DNA of 64,000 nucleotides, from contig NZ_BEGX01000155.1 of NCBI RefSeq assembly GCF_002583555.1, forward strand, positions 119,453 to 183,452, written 5' to 3'. The notes beneath the pieces were generated by a model. The model made no database searches and was not told the DNA's origin. It saw only the letters and a program-made list of their open reading frames with translations. The stretch is from Pseudonocardia sp. N23 (GTDB lineage: Bacteria > Actinomycetota > Actinomycetes > Mycobacteriales > Pseudonocardiaceae). Made by a program: the position numbers and the translations under genes. Numbering within the stretch: position 1 is the stretch's first letter; every line of letters starts with the position of its first letter. Positions 56,725 through 64,000 of this stretch are shown here, one piece after another.

Positions 56725-56783
56725 CTCGCGCGCAACCTCGCGGTCGTCGCGCGGGCGACACGCGGCAATGAGGGTGCGCGGGT
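56725..56783. repeat. inverted repeat, family B copy 3 (degenerate)
   Basis: CTCGCGCGCAACCTCGCGGT on the left and GGCAATGAGGGTGCGCGGG on the right form a poor stem, but the CGCGCGCAACCTC core matches the copies at 31953 and 39424. It lies between convergent hydrolase and TetR genes. Confidence 0.6.
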
Positions 56784-56823
56784 GCCGTCGTGCGGCGATC
56801 CGGGGTGCTCCGGGCAGCGGGTC

Positions 56824-56865
56824 GGTGTCAGTCGTGGATCAGGGGTGTCAGTCGTGGATCAGGGG
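56824..56865. repeat. 20-base tandem duplication across the TetR stop codon
   Basis: A 20-base unit (TGTCAGTCGTGGATCAGGGG, read from 56826) is repeated perfectly for 2.1 copies. The second copy holds the TGA of the minus-strand TetR gene, so the last codons and the stop are duplicated just beyond the gene. Confidence 0.9.
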
Positions 56866-57465
56866 GAAGCCCGCGAGGCCCTTCCAGGCCAGCGCCGACA
56901 TGAGGTCGATCGCCTCGTCGCGCGGCACCGACTGCTGCGAGTCGAGCCAGTACTGCGCGGTCACCTGGCTCAGCCCGACCAGGCCGACGGCGAGCAGCCG
57001 GGCGCGGTCCTCGTCGAGACCCGCGTCCTCGGTGACCACCGCGGCCACGGCGTCGATGCAGCGGGTCAGCGCCCCGTCGACCACCGCGGCGGCCTCGGGC
57101 TCGCGGCGCAGGTCGGACTCGAACACCAGGCGGTAGCCCTGGCCCTCGCCGGCGACGAAGTCGAAGTACGCCTTGACCGCGGCGTGCACGCGTTCACGGT
57201 TGTCCGGGGTGGCGGCGATGGCGTCGCGGACGGAGTCGACCAGCTCGTCGGCGTACGTCGTGAGCAGCGCCCGGTACAGCTCGAGCTTGCCGGGGAAGTG
57301 CTGGTAGAGCACCGGCTTGCTGACGCCCGCGCGCTCGGCGATGTCGTCCATCGCGGCGGCGTGGTAGCCCTGGGCGGCGAAGACGTCGCGCGCGGCGAGC
57401 AGCAGCTGCGCCCGCCGGGCACTGCGGGACAACCGCGCGCCGCGGTGGACCGGTGTCTCGGTCAT
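56848..57465 (-). CDS. TetR-family regulator (Rv3208-like)
   Basis: A 205-residue TetR protein with the helix-turn-helix MDDIAERAGVSKPVLYQHFP and RAQLLLAARDVFAAQGYHAA in helix 1. The C-terminal domain ends DLMSALAWKGLAGFPLIHD. It matches mycobacterial Rv3208 in place, near DUF3107. A TAGGCT (57518-57513 region, minus strand) about 40 bases upstream and GGAGG about 15 bases upstream suggest a short leader. The target genes are unknown. Confidence 0.88.
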   Translation of the reverse strand: MTETPVHRGARLSRSARRAQLLLAARDVFAAQGYHAAAMDDIAERAGVSKPVLYQHFPGKLELYRALLTTYADELVDSVRDAIAATPDNRERVHAAVKAYFDFVAGEGQGYRLVFESDLRREPEAAAVVDGALTRCIDAVAAVVTEDAGLDEDRARLLAVGLVGLSQVTAQYWLDSQQSVPRDEAIDLMSALAWKGLAGFPLIHD

Positions 57466-57545
57466 GCGCTGCCCATCCGCCGTCCTCCGTCGTCGTGAGC
57501 CCCGAGCCTACTAGCCGGTAGCCACGATCGGGCGACGTGGGTTGA

Positions 57546-59882
57546 TCACAACGGCCGATCGGTGGCGCTGCGGAACGTGCGCAGCCGCAGACTGTTGGTG
57601 ACCACGAAGACGGAGCTGAACGCCATCGCCGCGCCCGCGATCATGGGGTTGAGCAGGCCGGCCGCGGCGACGGGGACGGCGGCGACGTTGTAGGCGAACG
57701 CCCAGAAGAGGTTGCCGCGGATGGTCGACAACGTGCGCCGGGCGAGCCGGACGGCGTCGACGGCGGCGAGGAGGTCGCCGCGGACCAGCGTGATGTCGCT
57801 CGCCTCGATCGCGACGTCGGTGCCGGTGCCCATGGCCAGGCCGAGGTCGGCGGTGGCGAGGGCGGCGGCGTCGTTGACCCCGTCGCCGATCATGGCGACG
57901 ACCCTGCCCTCGCCCTGCAGCCGGGTGACGACGGCGACCTTGTCCTCGGGCATGACATCGGCGATGACGTCGCCCGCGTCGATGCCGACGCGCTCGGCCA
58001 CGGTGCGCGCGGCGGCGCCGTTGTCGCCGGTGAGCAGCATCGGGCGCAGGCCCAGTGCCCGCAGCCGGCGGATGGCCTCGGCGCTGGTGGGCTTCACGGC
58101 GTCGGCGACGGAGAGGACGGCGCGGGCGTGGCCGTCCCAGGCGACCACGACGGCGGTGTGCCCGGCGCTCTCGGCCCTCTCGCGGGCCTCGGTGAGCTCG
58201 TCGGGCAGCTCGACGTCGTGGCTCGACAGCAGGGCGGGGCGGCCGACGAGGACGGCGTGGGCGACCACGCGGCTGTCGATCAGCTCGGACACGACGCCGC
58301 GGACGCCGAGCCCGTGGACGGCCTCGAACTCCGAGACGCCGGGCAGGCCGGCACCGTCGGCGGCGCGGGCGGCGTCGGCGATGGCGCGGGCGATGGGGTG
58401 CTCGGAGCCGTCCTCGACCGCGCCGGCCATCCGGAGGGCCTCGTCGCGGTCCTCGCCGTCGGCGATGCGGACGTCGACGAGCTCCATGCGGCCGGTGGTG
58501 ACGGTCCCGGTCTTGTCGAGGACGACGGTGTCGATGCGGCGGGTGGACTCCAGCACCTCGGGGCCCTTGATGAGCACGCCGAGCTGGGCACCGCGGCCGG
58601 TGCCGACGAGCAGCGCCGTCGGCGTGGCGAGCCCGAGCGCGCAGGGGCAGGCGATGATCAGGACGGCGACGGCGGCGGTGAACGCGGCGGCCACGCCCTC
58701 GCCGGTGCCGATCCAGAACCCGAGGGTGGCGACGGCCAGCGCGATGACGACCGGCACGAACACGGCGGCGACCCGGTCGGCGAGCCGTTGCACGGCAGCC
58801 TTGCCGGTCTGGGCGTCCTCGACGAGCTTGGCCATCTGCGCGAGCCGGGTGTCGGCGCCGATGAGGGTGGCGGTGACGACGAGGCGCCCCGAGCTGTTCA
58901 CGCAGCCGCCGACGACCGGCGAGCCGGGCTCGACGTCGACGGGGACGGGTTCGCCGGTGAGCATCGAGACGTCGACGGCGGAGGCGCCCTCGTCGACGGT
59001 GCCGTCGGTGGCGATCTTCTCGCCGGGGCGCACGACGAACCGGTCGCCGACGGCGAGCGCCGCGACGGGGATGCGTTCCTCGCGGCCGTCGCGCAGCACG
59101 GCGACGTCCTTGGCGCCCATGTCGAGCAGCGCGCGCAGGGCCGCACCGGCCGCGCGCTTGGAGCGGGCCTCGGCGTAGCGGCCTGCGAGGACGAAGACGG
59201 TGACGCCGGCGGCGACCTCGAGGTAGATCTGCCCGGCGCCGCCGCCGCGGGACACGGTGAGGCTGAAGGGGTGCACCATGCCGGGGATGCCGGCGGTGCC
59301 CCACACCAGCGCGTAGACCGACCAGGCGAGCGCGGCAAGGGTGCCGACGGAGACGAGGGTGTCCATCGTCGCGGCGCCGTGGCGCAGGTTGACCCAGGCG
59401 GCGCGGTGGAACGGCCACGCGCCCCACACGACGACGGGCGCGGCGAGCACGAGGGCGAGCCACTGCCAGTAGGTGAACTGGAACGCGGGCACCATCGAGA
59501 CGACGACGACCGGCACGGCCAGCACGGTGCTGACCAGCAGTCGGTGGCGCAGCTCGGCCGTCGGGTCGACGGTGTCGGCCGGGCTGTCGTCGGCCGGGGC
59601 GTCGGGGGAGGGCGGTGGCGGGGGCAGGGTGGCGGTGTAGCCGGCGGCCTCGACCGTTGCCACCAGGGCCTGGGGCTCGACTCCGTCGGGGTACTCGACG
59701 TGCGCCTTCTCGGTCGCGTAGTTCACCGTCGCGACGACGCCGTCCATCTTGTTGAGCTTGCGCTCGACACGGTTGGCGCACGACGCGCACGTCATGCCGC
59801 CGATGGCGAGCTCGATGCGCTGCGCCGCGGGGGCGACCGTCACGTCGGCGGTGCCCGGGGACTCGGGGGTCAGGGTGCTCAT
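57546..59882 (-). CDS. copA: copper-translocating P1B-type ATPase
   Basis: A 778-residue P-type ATPase. One N-terminal heavy-metal domain has GGMTCASC (Cys32, Cys35). Eight transmembrane helices follow, with the CPC metal motif at 412-414 (IACPCALGLATP), the phosphorylated Asp456 in DKTGT, HP in SEHPIARA and GDGVNDAAAL. It exports Cu(I). The ATG overlaps the stop of the upstream secreted-protein gene by one base (TGATG), so the pair is coupled and probably copper-induced through the site at 60969. Confidence 0.93.
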   Translation of the reverse strand: MSTLTPESPGTADVTVAPAAQRIELAIGGMTCASCANRVERKLNKMDGVVATVNYATEKAHVEYPDGVEPQALVATVEAAGYTATLPPPPPSPDAPADDSPADTVDPTAELRHRLLVSTVLAVPVVVVSMVPAFQFTYWQWLALVLAAPVVVWGAWPFHRAAWVNLRHGAATMDTLVSVGTLAALAWSVYALVWGTAGIPGMVHPFSLTVSRGGGAGQIYLEVAAGVTVFVLAGRYAEARSKRAAGAALRALLDMGAKDVAVLRDGREERIPVAALAVGDRFVVRPGEKIATDGTVDEGASAVDVSMLTGEPVPVDVEPGSPVVGGCVNSSGRLVVTATLIGADTRLAQMAKLVEDAQTGKAAVQRLADRVAAVFVPVVIALAVATLGFWIGTGEGVAAAFTAAVAVLIIACPCALGLATPTALLVGTGRGAQLGVLIKGPEVLESTRRIDTVVLDKTGTVTTGRMELVDVRIADGEDRDEALRMAGAVEDGSEHPIARAIADAARAADGAGLPGVSEFEAVHGLGVRGVVSELIDSRVVAHAVLVGRPALLSSHDVELPDELTEARERAESAGHTAVVVAWDGHARAVLSVADAVKPTSAEAIRRLRALGLRPMLLTGDNGAAARTVAERVGIDAGDVIADVMPEDKVAVVTRLQGEGRVVAMIGDGVNDAAALATADLGLAMGTGTDVAIEASDITLVRGDLLAAVDAVRLARRTLSTIRGNLFWAFAYNVAAVPVAAAGLLNPMIAGAAMAFSSVFVVTNSLRLRTFRSATDRPL

Positions 59883-60859
59883 CAGCGGCTCCCCTCCGGC
59901 GTGGAGACGGAGAACTCGGCGGTCCGGGTGACGCCGCCGTGCACGAACTCCACGAACAGGCGGTACGACCCGGCGGACGGGACGTCGACGGTGAAGGCGG
60001 TGCCGGGGCCCGCGCGGTCGGCCGGGCCGGGCGTCGACGAGGTGATCGGCTGGACCCGCAGGTAGGCGAGGTCGCCCTGGCGCAGCACGGCGAGGTGGCC
60101 GAACGCGCCGAGGTAGGGCTCGAGGTCGAGGACCGGGGCGCCGCCACGGCTGACCGTCGCGTAGATCTGCGACTGCGTGCCGGGGACGAGGTTGCCGTCG
60201 AGCCGCACCTGGTAGCCGTCGACGTCGAAGGTGCGCGAGTCGGTGAACCGGAACGGGGTGAAGTCGCCCTGCACGAACAGGTCGGTTCCCAGCACCAGCG
60301 GTGGGCCGCCGGTGGGGGCGAAGTCGGCGTAGGCGCGCCAGACGCCGCCGCCGGGCAGGGTGAGCGGGGCGCGCCAGACGCCGTCGGCCCCGAGGACGGG
60401 CAGCAGGTGCTGGAACCCGGCGGCGTCGCGGCGGATGACGACGACCTGCATCGGCCCGTGGTGGGCGTCGGCGTAGTCGGTGACGGGCCGGCCGTCGGGG
60501 CCGGAGATCGTGAACGCCAGCTCACCGGGGCGGTCGAGCCCGAAGGTGGTGTTCTGCACGGTGAACGTGTAGCCGTTCTGGCCGGCCGACAGCCCGAGCG
60601 ACTCGACCGACTCGACCGGGTCCTGGCCGGTGGGGCCGCGGTTCGGCACGCCGGGGGCCGCGGGGCCGGTGTCGGCGTGGCCGTGCTCGGCGGCGTGGTT
60701 GGGGTCCGAACCGGGTGTGGTCCGCGCGTCACCGGGGGTGACCTGCTGCGTCGCGGCGGTGTCGGTGACCGGGCCGACCGCGACCCCCGTCGCCCACGCG
60801 CCGGTGAACAGCAGGATGAGCACTGCGGCGTATGCCGCCAGCCGTCCCGCCGTGCTCAT
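59882..60859 (-). CDS. membrane-anchored/secreted partner of the copper ATPase
   Basis: A 325-residue protein with an N-terminal signal anchor (GRLAAYAAVLILLFTGAWAT), a His-rich linker (NHAAEHGHADTG) and a beta-rich outer domain (DAHHGPMQVVVIRRDAAGFQ-HLLPVLGADGVW) seen next to copper ATPases in actinobacteria. The His/Met-rich patches suggest metal binding outside the membrane. GGAGGA just upstream fixes ATG 60859 and rejects a much longer frame. Function is inferred from the operon. Confidence 0.8.
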   Translation of the reverse strand: MSTAGRLAAYAAVLILLFTGAWATGVAVGPVTDTAATQQVTPGDARTTPGSDPNHAAEHGHADTGPAAPGVPNRGPTGQDPVESVESLGLSAGQNGYTFTVQNTTFGLDRPGELAFTISGPDGRPVTDYADAHHGPMQVVVIRRDAAGFQHLLPVLGADGVWRAPLTLPGGGVWRAYADFAPTGGPPLVLGTDLFVQGDFTPFRFTDSRTFDVDGYQVRLDGNLVPGTQSQIYATVSRGGAPVLDLEPYLGAFGHLAVLRQGDLAYLRVQPITSSTPGPADRAGPGTAFTVDVPSAGSYRLFVEFVHGGVTRTAEFSVSTPEGSR

Positions 60860-60968
60860 CGCGTTCCTCCTCCGCCGGCTCGCCCTGCCGGTCCCGTCGT
60901 GTACAACGCGGCGATCGTGCCGACCATGACCCACCCGTCGCCGTGCGGTCGGTCTCGCGAGGCCGACG

Positions 60969-60985
60969 ATACCACCAGGGGGTAT
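60969..60985. promoter_or_regulatory. CsoR-like copper operator
   Basis: ATACCACCAGGGGGTAT has inverted ATACC/GGTAT ends around a GC core, the pattern of CsoR sites. It lies 110 bases upstream of the copper operon start and 33 bases before the ATG of the divergent hydrolase gene. No csoR gene lies in the window. Confidence 0.6.
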
Positions 60986-61017
60986 CTCGTACCGGAGGCG
61001 TGGTGTGCGACGCCACG

Positions 61018-62085
61018 ATGAGCGATGCTGGACGGACGCCCGGATCGACCTCCGCCCCCGACCCGTCGCGCCCGGTGCCACCGCTCGCCGATCCCGCAGC
61101 CTTCCCGCCGCTCGACCTCACCCGGCGCCCGTGGGCCGGCCGCCAGGTCACCGCGGGCGGCGTGACGCTGCACGTGCGGGAGACGCCGGGTGCGCCGGCG
61201 CGGGCCGTCTACGTCCACGGGCTCTCGGGCTCGGCGACGAACTGGACCGACCTCGCCGGGCTGCTCGCCGGCCGGGCCGCCGGCACCTCGGTCGACCTGC
61301 CCGGGTTCGGCCTCTCCCCGCCGCTCGAACCCCGCGTCTGGACCCCCGACGCCAACGCCGACGCCCTCGCCCGGTTCCTGCGCGCGAGTGGCGACGAACC
61401 CGTCCACCTGCTGGGCAACTCGCTGGGCGGCACCGTCTGCGTGCTGCTCGCGGCCCGCCACCCCGACCTCGTCCGCACCCTCACGCTCGTCTCGCCGGCC
61501 GTCCCCGACCGCCGTCCCGACCCGCGACGGCTGTCCGACCCGCGCCTTGCGCTCGCGATGGTCCCGGGTTCCCCGGGCAGGCGCGCCCGGGCCGCGCTCG
61601 CCGCGATGGGCCCCCGCGAACGCGCCGAGCAAGTCCTCACGCTGTGCTTCGGCGACCCGTCACGCGCGCCCGAGCATCGCATCGTCGAGGCCGCCGAGGA
61701 GATCGTCGCCCGCGGCGCGATGCCCTGGGCGGGGGAGGCCGTCAACGGTGCCGCCTTCGCGATGTTCGCGGGCTGGCTGCGGTTCGGGCCCGCGTCGCTG
61801 TGGGCGGCGATGCGTGCCGTCACGGCGCCGACGCTGGTGCTCTGGGGCGACCGCGACCGCCTCGTCTCGCCCCGGCGCGCCGATCGCACCGTCCGCTCGC
61901 TGCGCGCCGGGCGGCTGCTCATGCTCCCGGGTGTGGGACACATCGCGCAGATGGAGGTCCCCGACGTCGTGGCCTGCGCCGTCGCCGGGATGTGGGACGC
62001 CGTCGACGCCGGGGAATGGGCCGGTGACGTCGCCAGGGATGGGAAGATGCGAGCAGCCCCGCGCGTTGAGCAGGTCGAGTCGTGA
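61018..62085 (+). CDS. alpha/beta hydrolase
   Basis: A 355-residue alpha/beta hydrolase: VYVHGLSGSATNWTDLAGLL (oxyanion region), nucleophile elbow LLGNSLGGTVCVLLAA, acid near LWGDRDRLVSP and His in LPGVGHIAQME. The N-terminal ~40 residues are a proline-rich extension. ATG 61018 follows the CsoR-like site; an in-frame upstream extension would run through that site. It precedes moeZ by 64 bases. Substrate unknown. Confidence 0.86.
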   Translation: MSDAGRTPGSTSAPDPSRPVPPLADPAAFPPLDLTRRPWAGRQVTAGGVTLHVRETPGAPARAVYVHGLSGSATNWTDLAGLLAGRAAGTSVDLPGFGLSPPLEPRVWTPDANADALARFLRASGDEPVHLLGNSLGGTVCVLLAARHPDLVRTLTLVSPAVPDRRPDPRRLSDPRLALAMVPGSPGRRARAALAAMGPRERAEQVLTLCFGDPSRAPEHRIVEAAEEIVARGAMPWAGEAVNGAAFAMFAGWLRFGPASLWAAMRAVTAPTLVLWGDRDRLVSPRRADRTVRSLRAGRLLMLPGVGHIAQMEVPDVVACAVAGMWDAVDAGEWAGDVARDGKMRAAPRVEQVES

Positions 62086-62149
62086 CACCGAGGTCACGCG
62101 GGTGTCATCGAAACGCGCGAACAGCACGCGAATCCGAGGAGTACAGAGA

Positions 62150-63322
<1,173 letters not shown>

Positions 63323-63339
63323 TCCGTCGTTCCGATCCG

Positions 63340-63374
63340 GCGCCGCCGGTACCCCCACGGGGTGCCGGCGGCGC
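63340..63374 (+). terminator. hairpin terminator after moeZ
   Basis: GCGCCGCCGGTACCCC (63340-63355) pairs with GGGGTGCCGGCGGCGC (63359-63374) with one mismatch and a 3-base loop. It begins 17 bases after the moeZ stop. Confidence 0.85.
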
Positions 63375-63592
63375 TGTCGTGTGAGCGTTCCGGGCGATCG
63401 GGACGTACGGAGCGTGATGCGTGATCGTCGCGAGTGCGCCATAAGGAGCATCGACAGCTGGTCCGTTCGGCCGATATCGTTCGGGAACGAAGATCAAGAC
63501 GGTTCCCGGGCGCTGCGGCGCCGGCCTGCGCGAGGGGGCGCCGCCGGGTGGCCGCCGACGTCCGCCGTCTGCGTGGGCGGAGGGGCGGGACC

Positions 63593-64000
63593 ATGGACGA
63601 CGAGCGGCGCTGCGCCCTGCCCGGGTGCGACCAGGTGGTCACCAGCCTGCCCGGCCGTCCGGAGCGGCGGTTCTGCAGCCCGGCGCACCGGGAGTCCGCA
63701 CGGCAGACACGTCGCGACGCGAACCGCCTCGCCCGGGCTGCCGCTGACACGAGGGGTCGGGCCGCCGGGGCGTCCGTCGCCGCGGAGCCGTCCGGTCGCG
63801 GGTCCCTGATCCCGGCGGTCGCGGTTGATGTGTCGCTCCTTGCTGTCCCGGCCGCTGCTGTCCCGGTCGCCGCTGCGGTGAGCCCGGCTGTCGCGTCACC
63901 GGCCGCCGATCCTTCCGGCCGGGGCGCGGACGGCGATCCTCCGCGCCGGGCCGCGGGCGCCGATCGGGGCGGGTGCCCGGCCGCCGGGCCCGCCGCGGCC
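63593..64000 (+). CDS. zinc-finger-like protein, cut by window edge
   Basis: From ATG 63593, behind GGAGGGGCGGG, the frame is open for 136 codons to the window end. The start, MDDERRCALPGCDQVVTSLP, and RRFCSPAHRES contain a C-x4-C ... C-x3-H pattern like a small treble-clef finger, similar to the CGNR finger at 11367. The rest seen is alanine/valine/proline-rich. No family assigned; the C-terminus lies outside. The 63375-63592 space holds no other gene that I can support. Confidence 0.6.
   Translation, partial: MDDERRCALPGCDQVVTSLPGRPERRFCSPAHRESARQTRRDANRLARAAADTRGRAAGASVAAEPSGRGSLIPAVAVDVSLLAVPAAAVPVAAAVSPAVASPAADPSGRGADGDPPRRAAGADRGGCPAAGPAAA

Noticed and set aside
57511..60732. 1073-residue minus-strand open frame
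   Set aside because: Alternate frame of the copper ATPase and its partner gene, with extreme Arg/Pro/Ala composition and no motifs. The other frame has all P-type ATPase signatures.

Overview
The window is a high-GC (roughly 72-75 percent by eye), densely packed actinobacterial chromosome segment. Many genes overlap by 1-4 bases, GTG starts are frequent, and many genes have a TANNNT hexamer 6-8 bases before the start codon with no Shine-Dalgarno sequence, which suggests leaderless transcripts. Gene order follows two Mycobacterium tuberculosis neighbourhoods as I remember them: Rv1178-Rv1239 (dapC ... corA) and Rv3206-Rv3212 (moeB1 ... rhlE). An origin in Pseudonocardiales, perhaps Pseudonocardia, is likely. 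That is an inference from synteny and protein style, not a database result. I saw no rRNA, tRNA, CRISPR array, prophage or insertion sequence.

Layout. 1-5631: end of a ferredoxin, then lysine/diaminopimelate genes dapC, dapD and dapE, with an MFS exporter and a CHAD protein. 5698-10965: two LOG-family proteins, folP2, gpgS, a DivIVA-like protein, an SRPBCC protein, tag and a DUF3117 peptide. 11033-14600: a small zinc ribbon, a CGNR regulator and the glgA(glgM)/glgC pair. 14616-18946: O-methyltransferase and the envelope-stress block sigE-rseA-htrA-tatB, with a near-consensus SigE autoregulatory promoter. 19221-25003: an accessory module of amidase, DUF3830 protein, two maleate-isomerase/Asp-Glu-racemase-like proteins, a GntR/FCD regulator and an AEC transporter. 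It carries two matching palindromic operators over its promoters and is my main candidate for an undescribed system. 25082-28682: mrp, MarR, DUF1003 and a soluble MgtE/CBS protein. 28731-32853: PhzF, a malyl/citramalyl-CoA lyase-like protein, an acyl-CoA dehydrogenase and an Rv1234-like membrane protein. 33069-37444: the trehalose importer lpqY-sugABC. 37710-39382: a GntR regulator with ACC deaminase (acdS), hinting at plant association. 39507-44794: ParB-like protein, phosphoesterase, methyltransferase, Rieske protein, corA and a MaoC hydratase.

44808-48138: Nudix, a 53-residue membrane peptide, PH-domain protein, PHP phosphoesterase, a RecB-like Fe-S nuclease and a small membrane protein. 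48304-52737: an Rv3212-like beta-propeller protein, DEAD-box helicase, ferritin-like protein and DUF3107. 52843-56705: a second accessory module, TetR plus DUF4873 divergent from SDR, AurF-like diiron oxygenase and alpha/beta hydrolase, with two tandem palindromic operators between them. 56848-60985: TetR, copper ATPase and its secreted partner behind a CsoR-like site. 61018-64000: alpha/beta hydrolase, moeZ and a zinc-finger protein cut by the window edge.

Intergenic spaces carry several families of 40-70 base inverted repeats that recur across the window, mostly between convergent genes. They look like REP-like elements or terminators and are listed individually.
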